From positions 1 to 64,000 of the forward strand of contig JYIN01000002.1 of the NCBI GenBank assembly GCA_002007405.1: DNA of 64,000 nt, written 5' to 3'. The translations under genes were made by a program, and so were the position numbers. Positions 30,811 through 39,823 of the stretch are shown here, one piece after another. Every line of letters begins with the position of its first letter. The stretch's first letter is position 1. The notes under the pieces were generated by a model that saw nothing but the letters and a program-made list of their open reading frames with translations, was not told the origin of the DNA and made no database searches. Origin of the DNA: Gammaproteobacteria bacterium Gsub. GTDB lineage: Bacteria > Pseudomonadota > Gammaproteobacteria > PS1 > Pseudothioglobaceae.

Positions 30811-31324
30811 ATTTTTGCCATTGGTATTATTTATTGTGTTGGCGGGGTTTTTATATATCGGTTTAGACCTTGATCGGGAAAAATTACCCTCACCTTTGAT
30901 CGGCAAACCTTTTCCAAATTTGCTCGTGGAGGATTTTTATACAGGTGAAAAATACCCAGTTCAAAACCATTTAAACAACAAAATATCCTTAGTCAATGTT
31001 TGGGCGTCTTGGTGTGTAACTTGTAGAGCCGAGCATGAAATGCTTAATAACATTGCAAAAGACAACTGGGTGCAAATATTGGGTATTAATTATAAAGATA
31101 GCAAAAAAGCGGGCAGCCATTTTTTACAAACACTGGGCAATCCTTTTGATTTTATTATCTTTGATAAACAAGGAAAATTAGGCTTAGAATTGGGTGTATA
31201 TGCCACTCCTGAGACTTTTGTTATTGATAAAAAAGGCATTATTCGTTTTAAACACATTGGTGAGATTACTCCCCATATTTGGCAAAATGATATTGCCCCG
31301 TTAATTGCACAATTAAAAAATTAG
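30803..31324 (+). CDS. ccmG: Thiol:disulfide interchange protein CcmG/DsbE
   Basis: A 173-residue membrane-anchored thioredoxin that reduces apocytochrome c haem-binding cysteines. The N-terminal anchor is followed by the active site WCVTCRAEHEML and the cis-proline loop GVYATPETFVID. The ATG at 30803 is chosen because it gives a proper signal anchor; an upstream in-frame start at 30752 would lie deep in ccmE. ccmF and ccmH are not found in the window. Confidence 0.94.
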   Translation: MNKFLPLVLFIVLAGFLYIGLDLDREKLPSPLIGKPFPNLLVEDFYTGEKYPVQNHLNNKISLVNVWASWCVTCRAEHEMLNNIAKDNWVQILGINYKDSKKAGSHFLQTLGNPFDFIIFDKQGKLGLELGVYATPETFVIDKKGIIRFKHIGEITPHIWQNDIAPLIAQLKN

Positions 31325-31550
31325 TAAAAACATTACCGCTGTGCATACAAACCCAGCAAAACCAAAATTGCATAAAACTATTAAAAACTCTACATACAAA
31401 AAACAAAGGGCATGGATGATTATCCAAAGTTCTCACATTATTTTTTGTTTATTGCTAGTAAAAAAAGATAAAATTATCTTGATTTAAGCAGCTATTGAAT
31501 GTTAATTCAAACTGGCTTTTGCTGTTACCATAAAAAACCTAAACGAAAAT

Positions 31551-32406
31551 ATGACCAAGTTAGACTATCTGAATGTGGGATGTGGAAATAAGTTCCATAA
31601 AGAATGGGTTAATGTAGATATGATTTCTAATAGTTCGTATGTGATGGCCTATAATTTCCTTAAAGGAATACCGCTGCCTAATAATCAATTTGATGTTGTT
31701 TATCATTCACAAGTATTAGAACATTTTCCGAAAGAAAAAGCCCCTGATTTTATTAGCGAATGTTTTCGTGTTTTGAAGCCAAATGGCATTATCAGAATTG
31801 TTGTTCCTGATTTAGAAAACATTGTAAAAGAATACACAAAATACTTACATGAAAATATCAATAACTCAAACACACAAGCCGAAGCCAATTACGATTGGAT
31901 CTTACTGGAAATGTATGACCAGACTGTAAGAAACTATCCTGGAGGTCAAATGGCACAGTTTTTAAAGCAAGCAGACATTGTAAATGAAAAATATTATTGA
32001 AAGAATTGGGTATGTAGGCACAAATATTAGGGATAATTTTTTAGCAAAAAAGGATGGCAAACAAGGCGTTTTTAATTTTATAAAAATTGCAAAGAAAGCT
32101 GGAATACGAAAAGTCAGTAGATACATTATTAAAAAAATAACCCATATTTTTTCTTCACAAGCACAAAAAATAGGCTCGTTTCGCCTAGGTGGAGAGATTC
32201 ATATGTGGATGTATGACCAATTTTCTCTTTCAAGGTTATTGCGAGAAGCTGGATTTAAAGATATAGCCGTAAAAAATCCTTATAAAAGTAGCATTCCTCA
32301 ATGGGATAAATATGAATTAGATGTTAAAGATGGCATGGTATTTGACCCCACATCTTTGTTTATGGAGGCAAGAAAGCCAAGACCGAAAGAAGCCATTACA
32401 AAATAA
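31551..32406 (+). pseudogene. SAM-dependent methyltransferase (type 11), split by a one-base frameshift
   Basis: The first reading frame (31551-32000, 149 residues) has the SAM-binding motif YLNVGCGNKFHKEWVNVD, the VYHSQVLEHFP segment and the FRVLKPNG strand. The second (31984-32406, 140 residues, the next frame) has RLGGEIHMWMYDQFSLSRLL and SLFMEARKP, the usual C-terminal half of the same family. Removing one A from the AAAAA run at about 31986-31991 would join them as VNENIIERIG. So this is one gene broken by a homopolymer slip, or a sequencing error. Such methyltransferases often act in surface-polysaccharide synthesis; the substrate here is unknown. Confidence 0.85.
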
Positions 32407-32607
32407 AACAAAAGAAAAGTAAAAAAGGAAAACATTGGGCTGTCTAAAAAAAACTGCGACAAAGTTTTTCAACACTGTTTAGAATTTATTAGTGTTTGTT
32501 TTTTCCAGGAAACCTTAAATAAATTATCCCGCTTGAGCATCAATGCAACATACAAAAACAAGTGTTAATTAACTGTAAAATGCTCGTAATTGTTTAAGCA
32601 TTTTGCA

Positions 32608-33840
32608 ATGAAAAATCTATTATTAAATATCAAGGGCGTTCGTTTTGCAGCTGTTGCTGCTGGAATCAAGCAGGAGCAGCATTTTTCAGAAAACAGTAGT
32701 TCCAAAAGTTTAAAAAAATTAGATTTATCATTGATTTCTTTTATTGAAGGCACAACGACTGCGGCAGTTTTTACCCAAAATGTATTTTGTGCAGCACCAG
32801 TTTTGGTGGCGAAAAACCATCTGCAAAACCAACCCAAAGCATTGATTATTAACAGCGGTAATGCCAATGCTGGCACGGGTGTTGGCAGTGGTAGTGTGGG
32901 TTTAAAAAATGCCTATGCAGTTTGTCAATTAGCCGCAGATACCCTTGGTATTAAAGCAACACAAGTGTTGCCATTTTCTACTGGCGTGATTGGACAGCCA
33001 TTGCCGATGTCATGTTTTGAAGATAACATAAAACAACTTGTTAGCCTCCTTAGTGCGGATAAATTGCCTGAAGTGGCAAGGGCGATTATGACCACCGATT
33101 TGGCAGAAAAAACTATCTTTAAACAATTTAAGGTGGCTAATAAAACCGTAACCATCACTGGCATTGCCAAAGGATCAGGGATGATTCGCCCAGATATGGC
33201 AACTATGCTGAGTTTTATTTTTACCGATATTTTGGCTCATCAATCCGAATTGCAAAAATGCCTAACTCAGGCAGTTAATCAATCATTTAATCGCATTACT
33301 GTGGATGGTGATACTTCCACAAACGATGCCTGTACTCTGAGTGCTACAGGCACATCTGGGGTAAATATCGATGATTGTGTGGATAAATTTCAGCAGGCAT
33401 TAAATGAAGTTACTAAAGATTTGGCACATAAAATTATCAAAGATGGGGAAGGCGCGACTAAGTTTGTTGAAATTTGTGTTAGGGGCGGGGTGAGTAATGA
33501 GGCATGTTTAGAAGTGGCATACACAGTGGCGCATTCACCATTGGTGAAAACTGCGCTGTTTGCATCTGATGCTAATTGGGGGAGAATTTTAGCAGCAGTA
33601 GGGCGGGCCAATATTAAACATTTAAAAGCGCACGAGGTGGATATTTACCTAGGCAGTGTCTGTTTGGTCAAACAAGGAGAAAAAGCCGCTGATTATTTAG
33701 AATCGCAGGGGATGCGTGAAATGGCAAAAGATAAGATTAAAATCAGCATTAAAATTGGCAATCACGCCACTGAAGAAAGCGTATGGACTACTGACCTATC
33801 GCTAGATTATATTAAAATCAACGCCGCATATCGCACATGA
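32608..33840 (+). CDS. argJ: Bifunctional glutamate N-acetyltransferase/ornithine acetyltransferase
   Basis: A 410-residue enzyme recycling acetyl groups in arginine synthesis. The autocleavage site is KGSGMIRPDMATMLSF, with the nucleophilic Thr after Ala. LPFSTGVIGQPLP and NSFNRITVDGDTSTND-like (QSFNRITVDGDTSTND) segments match the family, as does the C-terminal YRT. The ATG at 32608 is preferred over a TTG at 32590. The last four bases overlap purU. Region 32407-32607 upstream holds no gene. Confidence 0.96.
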   Translation: MKNLLLNIKGVRFAAVAAGIKQEQHFSENSSSKSLKKLDLSLISFIEGTTTAAVFTQNVFCAAPVLVAKNHLQNQPKALIINSGNANAGTGVGSGSVGLKNAYAVCQLAADTLGIKATQVLPFSTGVIGQPLPMSCFEDNIKQLVSLLSADKLPEVARAIMTTDLAEKTIFKQFKVANKTVTITGIAKGSGMIRPDMATMLSFIFTDILAHQSELQKCLTQAVNQSFNRITVDGDTSTNDACTLSATGTSGVNIDDCVDKFQQALNEVTKDLAHKIIKDGEGATKFVEICVRGGVSNEACLEVAYTVAHSPLVKTALFASDANWGRILAAVGRANIKHLKAHEVDIYLGSVCLVKQGEKAADYLESQGMREMAKDKIKISIKIGNHATEESVWTTDLSLDYIKINAAYRT

Positions 33841-34688
33841 ATATTTATCGCCTACGCATTTCTTGCCCTGATGTGCTTGGTTTAGTTGCTAAAGTCAGTC
33901 AGTTTATTTTAGAGCATGATGGCAATATTAAAGAAGCGCACCATCATTTAGATGATGAAAACAAGCAGTTTTTTATGCGTATTGAAATTGAATCTAGCTC
34001 AAAGCTTTGCACAGTGGCTATATTTGAGGCTGATTTTGCCCGAATAGCACAACAATATAATATGACTTGGCATTTTGGTGATAACTCAAAGCGCAAACGC
34101 ATTTTGCTAATGGGATCAAAATTATCACATTGTGTGGCAGATTTATTACACCGAGATCATGAGTCAGAGATAGAGGGTAAAATTATCGGCGTACTTTCCA
34201 ATCATAAAAATTTGTCAAAACTTGCTAATTGGTATGAAGTGCCATTTAAACAAGTCAATATCAACTCTGCCACTAAAGATAGTGATATTGCCAAAATGAC
34301 TCAGGCGGCAGCTGAATTTAACCCCGATGTCATTGTATTGGCGCGTTACATGCAAATTATCCCCAAAGATATGTGCCAACAATTTAGCGGAAAAATCATT
34401 AATATCCATCATTCATTTCTACCTTCGTTTGTGGGCGCTAACCCTTACACACGCGCTGCCCAACGCGGGGTAAAACTAATCGGTGCAACTTGCCATTATG
34501 TAACTAGTAATTTAGACGAAGGTCCTATTATTGAACAAGATGTTATTAGAGTAGATCATGCTGATAGCAGTAACGATATGAAAAAAATCGGTCAAGACAT
34601 CGAAAAAATCACCCTCGCCAAAGCCTTACAATACCACTTAGAAGATCGTGTTTTAATCTGCAACAATAAAACCATAGTATTTTCTTAG
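33837..34688 (+). CDS. purU: Formyltetrahydrofolate deformylase
   Basis: A 283-residue enzyme hydrolysing 10-formyl-THF to formate and THF, balancing one-carbon pools. An N-terminal ACT domain (LRISCPDVLGLVAKVSQFI) is followed by a formyltransferase-like catalytic domain with the HHSFLPSF motif and GATCHYVTSNLDEGPIIEQD. It is translationally coupled to argJ through an ATGA overlap. Confidence 0.95.
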   Translation: MNIYRLRISCPDVLGLVAKVSQFILEHDGNIKEAHHHLDDENKQFFMRIEIESSSKLCTVAIFEADFARIAQQYNMTWHFGDNSKRKRILLMGSKLSHCVADLLHRDHESEIEGKIIGVLSNHKNLSKLANWYEVPFKQVNINSATKDSDIAKMTQAAAEFNPDVIVLARYMQIIPKDMCQQFSGKIINIHHSFLPSFVGANPYTRAAQRGVKLIGATCHYVTSNLDEGPIIEQDVIRVDHADSSNDMKKIGQDIEKITLAKALQYHLEDRVLICNNKTIVFS

Positions 34689-34697
34689 CATGCCAAA

Positions 34698-35003
34698 CTA
34701 AAATTTTAACCCCTCTTTTGAAGCGATCTTATCCATTGCCTTTGCAAGTTCAAAATCTTTTTTTGTTATTCCGCCAGCCTCGTGGGTTATTAGCTGAACA
34801 AAAACTTTTTTATATACATTAAACCATTCTGGATGATGGTCATTGTGCTGTGCAATTAGGGCAACTTCATACATAAAACCAAACGCCTCAGTAAAGTTAT
34901 TAAAAACGAACGCTTTGCTTAACTTTCCATTTTTAATCTGCCATTTTGAATGTGCTTTGATAAATAAGTCAATGTCGTTTTTGGTAGTTTTTTGAATTGA
35001 CAT
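34698..35003 (-). CDS. phhB: Pterin-4a-carbinolamine dehydratase
   Basis: A 101-residue protein with the FMYEVALIAQHNDHHPEWFNVY core containing the conserved HHPEW catalytic motif (split here only by the preceding HND). The C-terminal THEAGGITKKDFELAKAMD matches the family. It recycles pterin cofactor in aromatic-amino-acid hydroxylation. No hydroxylase is seen in the window, so its role here may instead be in molybdopterin or folate metabolism, as proposed for orphan copies. Confidence 0.9.
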   Translation of the reverse strand: MSIQKTTKNDIDLFIKAHSKWQIKNGKLSKAFVFNNFTEAFGFMYEVALIAQHNDHHPEWFNVYKKVFVQLITHEAGGITKKDFELAKAMDKIASKEGLKF

Positions 35004-35167
35004 AATTTTGTTTTCCTTATAATTGTTGGAAAATAATCCAACTGAGTAACAAAATAAAGTGATGAGTAATGTTCATCTTGCTTTATTGGTTTTTATTTTT
35101 TAGCCATAGTATACAAAATGAGATTACTTAGTGCCAGTTTTTATAAAGTGATAGCGTAGGGTGCAAC

Positions 35168-36064
35168 TCAGTGGCTTTGATGATTTTCTGAATTTTGCAC
35201 AATAAATTCTTTAAATCGTTGGGCGATTGGTGAGAGTTTGTTGTTTTTGTGGTGGACAATATACCAATGACGAGTGATGGGAAATTTTTCAACATTGAGT
35301 TGTTGGATAATTTTATTTTTAAGTTCTAAACCTACGGTATGTTTTGATACAAATCCTATGCCCAGACCTGCTTGAACAGCCTCAATAATTGCCTCGTTTG
35401 AGTTAATTTCAATATCAGAATTAAACGCCATACCAGTCATTCTCTCAACGGTAATACGCGTACCTGAATCTTGTTCGCGGGTAATCAGGGTTTCTTTGTT
35501 GAGTGCTTGGATAGAATTATTTTTATTTTTAAGCAAGGGATGAGCAGGGTGAGCGATGGCAATCAGCGGATTTTCCATAAAAGGTTGGGTGATAAGCGGA
35601 ATATTATTAGGAGGTTCGCCCATAATTACCAAATCAGTGGTGTTGTTACTGAGTTTTTCTAACAATAATTTGCGGTTAATCACTTCTAAATGAAAGCTCA
35701 TTTTGGGGTATTGATTTTTAAATTTTGCCAATACGCGGCTCACAAATGAATTAGTGGTGGTGGCAACAGAAATTTGCAAATGTCCTGCCTTTGGATCCAG
35801 AGTTTGTTCAATACTATTGCGTGTTTGCTCTAATTTTGCAATCACCTCAAGGCAAGTTTGATATAGTTTTTTACCGATAAAAGTAGGGGTGATAGTTTTG
35901 CCTTTAACAATAACCAATTCGGAGCCGATATTTTTTGTGAGCTGTTGAATCTGCATATACACTGCAGGCTGGGTAATATTGAGTTCTTTGCTGGCTTTGG
36001 TAAAACTGGATAAACGCACAACTGCCTCAAAACTATATAACTGCTTAAGTGTGTAGTTAATCAT
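35168..36064 (-). CDS. cbbR: LysR-family regulator CbbR
   Basis: A 298-residue regulator with the N-terminal winged helix (TLKQLYSFEAVVRLSSFTKA, then LNITQPAVYMQIQQL) and a periplasmic-binding-like effector domain. Its divergent position next to cbbL with a 92-bp shared region is the classic CbbR arrangement; CbbR proteins activate Calvin-cycle operons in response to metabolites such as RuBP or NADPH. It presumably binds the palindrome at 36077-36091. Confidence 0.92.
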   Translation of the reverse strand: MINYTLKQLYSFEAVVRLSSFTKASKELNITQPAVYMQIQQLTKNIGSELVIVKGKTITPTFIGKKLYQTCLEVIAKLEQTRNSIEQTLDPKAGHLQISVATTTNSFVSRVLAKFKNQYPKMSFHLEVINRKLLLEKLSNNTTDLVIMGEPPNNIPLITQPFMENPLIAIAHPAHPLLKNKNNSIQALNKETLITREQDSGTRITVERMTGMAFNSDIEINSNEAIIEAVQAGLGIGFVSKHTVGLELKNKIIQQLNVEKFPITRHWYIVHHKNNKLSPIAQRFKEFIVQNSENHQSH

Positions 36065-36076
36065 AATAAAAACTTA

Positions 36077-36091
36077 TTATTTACTAAATAA
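36077..36091. promoter_or_regulatory. Candidate CbbR operator
   Basis: Perfect palindrome TTATTTA-C-TAAATAA in the cbbR-cbbL intergenic region, containing the T-N11-A pattern expected of LysR-family sites. It lies upstream of the cbbL promoter, about 12 bases from the start codon of cbbR, so binding could also repress cbbR. Confidence 0.55.
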
Positions 36092-36098
36092 ATATTAT

Positions 36099-36127
36099 TT
36101 TACATTATTTAAATATTCTTGTATGAT
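36099..36127 (+). promoter_or_regulatory. Candidate cbbL promoter
   Basis: TTTACA (36099-36104), a 17-base spacer and TATGAT (36122-36127). The -35 begins eight bases downstream of the palindrome, a suitable position for CbbR activation. The ribosome site AAGGAG precedes the cbbL ATG. Confidence 0.55.
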
Positions 36128-36156
36128 GAGTGTTTTTTTAATGTAAGGAGAAGTAA

Positions 36157-37575
36157 ATGGCTAAAGTTTATGATGCGGGTGTAAAAGAATACCGCGAAAC
36201 TTATTGGATGCCGGATTATACGCCGTTAGATACGGATATTCTGGCTTGTTTTAAAGTAACGCCACAAGACGGTGTGCCTCGTGAGGAAGTCGCAGCAGCA
36301 GTTGCCGCTGAGAGTTCAACAGGTACATGGACAACGGTATGGACAGATTTATTAACGGATCTTGACCATTACAAAGGTCGTGCTTATGCGATTGAAGATG
36401 TCCCCGGTGATGATACTTGTTTTTACGCCTTTGTTGCCTATCCACTTGACTTATTTGAAGAAGGTTCAGTTGTTAATGTCATGACTTCTTTAGTGGGCAA
36501 TGTTTTTGGTTTTAAAGCATTGCGGGCATTAAGATTAGAAGATGTTCGTTTTCCAATTGCTTATGTAGTTACTTGTAATGGTCCACCACAAGGTATCCAA
36601 ATGGAACGCGATATTTTAAATAAATATGGTCGTCCTTTGTTGGGTTGCACCATTAAACCTAAATTGGGTTTATCTGCTAAGAATTACGGTAGAGCATGTT
36701 ACGAAGGTCTTCGTGGCGGTCTTGACTTTACCAAAGATGATGAAAACATTAACTCCCAGCCATTTATGCGCTGGAGAGGTCGTTTTGATTTTGTTATAGA
36801 AGCCATTCATAAAGCAGAAGCAGAAACAGGTGAACGCAAAGGTCATTATTTAAATGTAACAGCACCAACTTCTGATGAGATGATGAAGCGTGCTGAATAC
36901 GCAAAAGAAATTGGTGCGCCAATTATTATGCATGACTACATCACAGGTGGTTGGTCAGCCAATACACAATTAGCACAATGGTGTCAAGACAATGGTATGT
37001 TATTACATATTCACCGTGCAATGCATGCGGTGCTAGATCGCAATCCACATCATGGTATTCATTTCCGTGTATTAGCTAAAATTTTGCGTCTCTCAGGTGG
37101 TGATCACTTACATTCAGGCACCGTTGTTGGTAAATTAGAAGGTGATAGAGAAGCTACTCTTGGCTGGATTGATATTATGCGTGATTCATTCATTAAAGAA
37201 GATAGAAGTCGTGGTATATTCTTTGATCAAGATTGGGGATCTATGCCTGGTGTTATTCCAGTAGCATCTGGTGGTATTCATGTTTGGCATATGCCAGCAT
37301 TGGTTAATATCTTTGGTGATGACTCTTGCCTACAATTTGGTGGTGGCACACTCGGTCATCCATGGGGTAATGCTGCTGGTGCGGCGGCTAACCGTGTGGC
37401 GGTTGAGGCCTGTGTTGAGGCACGCAATCAAGGTCGCGAATTGGAGAAAGAAGGCAAGGATATTCTAACTAATGCTGCCAAGCATTCTCCAGAATTAGCC
37501 GCAGCTATGGATACTTGGAAAGAAATCAAATTTGAATTTGATACCGTTGACAAAATTGATGTGGCTCACAAATAA
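36157..37575 (+). CDS. cbbL: RuBisCO form I large subunit
   Basis: A 472-residue large subunit that fixes CO2 onto ribulose-1,5-bisphosphate. Catalytic residues are visible: Lys167 and Lys169 in TIKPKLG, the carbamylated Lys193 with Asp195 and Glu196 in FTKDDEN, His in HIHRAMHA, and [16 protein letters not shown] (loop 6). The presence of cbbS downstream and these sequences place it in form I, probably the IAq type found with cbbQ/cbbO. No carboxysome genes follow. This is the key gene for autotrophy in the window. Confidence 0.98.
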   Translation: MAKVYDAGVKEYRETYWMPDYTPLDTDILACFKVTPQDGVPREEVAAAVAAESSTGTWTTVWTDLLTDLDHYKGRAYAIEDVPGDDTCFYAFVAYPLDLFEEGSVVNVMTSLVGNVFGFKALRALRLEDVRFPIAYVVTCNGPPQGIQMERDILNKYGRPLLGCTIKPKLGLSAKNYGRACYEGLRGGLDFTKDDENINSQPFMRWRGRFDFVIEAIHKAEAETGERKGHYLNVTAPTSDEMMKRAEYAKEIGAPIIMHDYITGGWSANTQLAQWCQDNGMLLHIHRAMHAVLDRNPHHGIHFRVLAKILRLSGGDHLHSGTVVGKLEGDREATLGWIDIMRDSFIKEDRSRGIFFDQDWGSMPGVIPVASGGIHVWHMPALVNIFGDDSCLQFGGGTLGHPWGNAAGAAANRVAVEACVEARNQGRELEKEGKDILTNAAKHSPELAAAMDTWKEIKFEFDTVDKIDVAHK

Positions 37576-37596
37576 TTTAGAAATAGGAGAAATAAT

Positions 37597-37944
37597 ATGC
37601 AAGATTATCAATCAAGTTTAAGCAATCCAGAAAGTCGTAAATTTGAGACTTTCTCATACTTGCCAACTTTAGACGCTGCCCAAACACGCCAGCAAGTTCA
37701 ATACATTATTGATAAAGGCTGGAATCCAAGTATTGAACATACTGAGCCAGAAAATGCCTCAGGATCATACTGGTACATGTGGAAGTTACCAATGTTTGGT
37801 GAAACAGATGTTGATGCTATCCTTACCGAGTTGGAAAATTGTCATACAGCACACCCAAACAATCATGTGCGTTTGCTAGGTCTTGACAACTTTGCACAAT
37901 GTGCTGGCACTTCGATGGTTGTCTATCGGGGCGTAACAGTTTAG
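37597..37944 (+). CDS. cbbS: RuBisCO form I small subunit
   Basis: A 115-residue small subunit. [20 protein letters not shown] and [14 protein letters not shown] are family signatures. It begins 21 bp after cbbL with ribosome site AGGAGA. A terminator-like hairpin follows 31 bases downstream of the stop, so cbbLS may be transcribed in excess over the genes further on. Confidence 0.98.
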   Translation: MQDYQSSLSNPESRKFETFSYLPTLDAAQTRQQVQYIIDKGWNPSIEHTEPENASGSYWYMWKLPMFGETDVDAILTELENCHTAHPNNHVRLLGLDNFAQCAGTSMVVYRGVTV

Positions 37945-37975
37945 CAACTGTTAATGTTAATATTGTAACAAAAAG

Positions 37976-38002
37976 CCCTGACCTAACAGTTGGGGTTTTT
38001 TT
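37976..38002 (+). terminator. Terminator-like hairpin after cbbS
   Basis: Stem CCCTGAC/GTTGGGG (two wobble pairs) with a six-base loop and seven T residues. It is probably a partial terminator or transcript stabiliser between cbbLS and the downstream accessory genes. Confidence 0.7.
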
Positions 38003-38072
38003 ATTCAAAAAACCTCTTTATGCCAGTTGTGTTATTTTTGGCTGGTATGCAAAGTGTTTTATATAGAAGTGT

Positions 38073-38387
38073 ATGAATAAACCAGATACCTATGTTGGCA
38101 TTAATAATGAGATTAATGGAGGCATGACCACAATTGGTAAGATTATCCGTGATGCTTGGGTGTTTGGTATTCTAGATGAGAGTGAAACTTGTCAAGGCTG
38201 GAACTTAGCAGGTATTGATGGTGTGTTACAAAAAGTTAATAACGAGTGGGACAAATACGGCTGCTTAGTCAGTCAGTTGCCACCAGAGTTGGCAAAACGC
38301 CATCGTGAAATTCACTATAAAGCGTTTCAACAAGCCAAAGAAGCGGGCTGGTCTGGCGAGATTGAAACTGATGACGAGGATGAATAA
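38073..38387 (+). CDS. Small conserved-looking protein in the cbb operon, unknown function
   Basis: A 104-residue soluble protein with no signal peptide. It starts MNKPDTYVGINNEINGG, includes the Trp-rich GWNLAGIDGVLQKVNNEWDKYG segment and ends in an acidic tail (ETDDEDE). Codon use and composition resemble its cbb neighbours, unlike the following gene. Its stop overlaps the next start by one base. Its place between cbbS and cbbQ suggests a role tied to RuBisCO, but no family was recognised. Confidence 0.75.
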   Translation: MNKPDTYVGINNEINGGMTTIGKIIRDAWVFGILDESETCQGWNLAGIDGVLQKVNNEWDKYGCLVSQLPPELAKRHREIHYKAFQQAKEAGWSGEIETDDEDE

Positions 38388-38937
38388 TGACGGAGAATGT
38401 GTTAAATATTGAAAGTATCTCCGATTTAATTATTGTTATTAGGGATATGCCTGTCATTCTTGATAGTGATGTTGCAAGGTTTTATGGTGTTGCAACTAAA
38501 GAAGTCAATCAGGCAGTTAAAAACAATCTAGATAAATTTCCTATTGATTTTATTTTGACATTAAGTACAAATGAATTAGATGATTTGCGGTCAAAATTTT
38601 TGACCGCAAATTTATCAAAAACCAGAACACCGCCTAAAGCTTTTACTGAAAAAGGTTTGTATATGTTGGCAACGATTTTAAAATCTAAACAAGCCACCAA
38701 AACTACCCTGAAGATTATTGAAACTTTTGCCAAAATTAGAGACTTAAAACAAGATTTTAATCAAATTTTAAACGAAAAAAAAATGCAGATAGAAAAGACC
38801 GTATTGGTACAAAATTTAGCAAAGAACTAATGGATTTATTTTTAGACGAAGGGTTAGAAAATCAGTCTAGTGAAACTAAAATAAAGTTTTCTATATTTGG
38901 AATGAGCTTAGAAAAATCAATTAAAAAGAGCAAATAA
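38387..38937 (+). pseudogene. ORF6N-domain (phage antirepressor-like) protein, frameshifted
   Basis: The main frame (38387-38830, 147 residues) shows an ORF6N DNA-binding domain: IRDMPVILDSDVARFYGVATK, NLDKFPIDFILTL and PPKAFTEKGLYMLATILKS. The frame stops at 38830, but the next frame continues DRIGTKFSKELMDLFLDEG and onward to TAA 38937, which looks like the natural C-terminus. Adding one base in the A-run near 38790-38795 would join them. The gene sits between the small cbb-operon gene and cbbQ. ORF6N proteins are common in phages and mobile regions, so this is probably an inserted, decaying cargo gene. Confidence 0.78.
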
Positions 38938-38951
38938 CAAGGAGAGCAACA

Positions 38952-39767
38952 ATGTCTGACACAAAAGTAGATGCAAAACAATATATCATTAAAGACGAAC
39001 CTTATTACGAACCTATTGCCGATGAAGTGGAAATGTATGAGGCCGCTTATGGCGTGCATATGCCAGTTATGCTCAAAGGACCAACGGGTTGTGGCAAATC
39101 TCGTTTTGTTGAATACATGGCATGGAAGCTTAAAAAACCACTTATCACCATTGCTTGTAATGAAGATATGACTGCCTCTGATTTGGTTGGTCGTTTTTTA
39201 TTGGACAAAGATGGTACTAAATGGCAGGACGGCCCTCTAACCACTGCGGCAAGAATAGGGGCAATTTGTTATTTAGATGAGGTTGTAGAAGCACGCCAAG
39301 ATACAACAGTTGTCATCCATCCACTAACAGACCACCGCCGCACTCTACCTTTAGACAAAAAAGGTGAGTTAATTAAGGCACATTCTGATTTTCAACTGGT
39401 TATTTCTTATAATCCGGGTTATCAATCTCTAATGAAAGATTTAAAACAATCCACCAAACAACGATTTGGTGGTATGGATTTTGATTATCCTGAAGCGGAA
39501 TTAGAAACTACCATTGTTACCAAGGAATCTGGTGTTGATAAAAAAACTGCCGAAAAATTAGTCCAGATTGCTCATCGTGCCCGCAATCTCAAAGGTCATG
39601 GTTTGGATGAAGGCATTTCAACGCGTTTGCTAGTTTATGCTGGGCAGTTAATCAATCAAGGCATAAGCACGCAAGCGGCATGTTCAATGACAATGATTAC
39701 TCCTTTAACAGATGACCCAGATATGCGCGATACATTAAACGCAGCCGTTCAGACTTTTTTGGGATAA
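38952..39767 (+). CDS. cbbQ: RuBisCO activase AAA+ subunit CbbQ
   Basis: A 271-residue MoxR-type AAA+ ATPase forming the ring part of the CbbQO RuBisCO activase, which removes inhibitory sugar phosphates from RuBisCO. Walker A is GPTGCGKS (residues 43-50), Walker B ICYLDEVVEARQD, and sensor/arginine segments follow (VISYNPGYQS). The ribosome site AAGGAGAG lies before the ATG. Its partner cbbO is displaced about 3 kb downstream by a restriction cassette. Confidence 0.96.
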   Translation: MSDTKVDAKQYIIKDEPYYEPIADEVEMYEAAYGVHMPVMLKGPTGCGKSRFVEYMAWKLKKPLITIACNEDMTASDLVGRFLLDKDGTKWQDGPLTTAARIGAICYLDEVVEARQDTTVVIHPLTDHRRTLPLDKKGELIKAHSDFQLVISYNPGYQSLMKDLKQSTKQRFGGMDFDYPEAELETTIVTKESGVDKKTAEKLVQIAHRARNLKGHGLDEGISTRLLVYAGQLINQGISTQAACSMTMITPLTDDPDMRDTLNAAVQTFLG

Positions 39768-39789
39768 TGTTTTGTGATTGTGTCTATTA

Positions 39790-39818
39790 TTGAGATTTTT
39801 TGAGGTGTAAACTAAAAT
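39790..39818 (+). promoter_or_regulatory. Candidate promoter of the restriction-modification cassette
   Basis: TTGAGA (39790-39795), a 17-base spacer and TAAAAT (39813-39818). The start codon at 39824 is only five bases beyond the -10 box and no ribosome site is present, so transcription from here would give an almost leaderless mRNA. Confidence 0.45.
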
Positions 39819-39823
39819 AAAGC

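Noticed and set aside
31325-31550. Gap after ccmG as a possible RNA gene
   Set aside because: Only a short AT palindrome (AAGATAAAATTATCTT) is seen, with no tRNA-like fold or riboswitch core.
32435-32480. Sequence tgggctgtctaaaaaaaactg resembling an IS-element end
   Set aside because: No matching inverted end, target duplication or transposase fragment is visible nearby, so the similarity is too weak to report.
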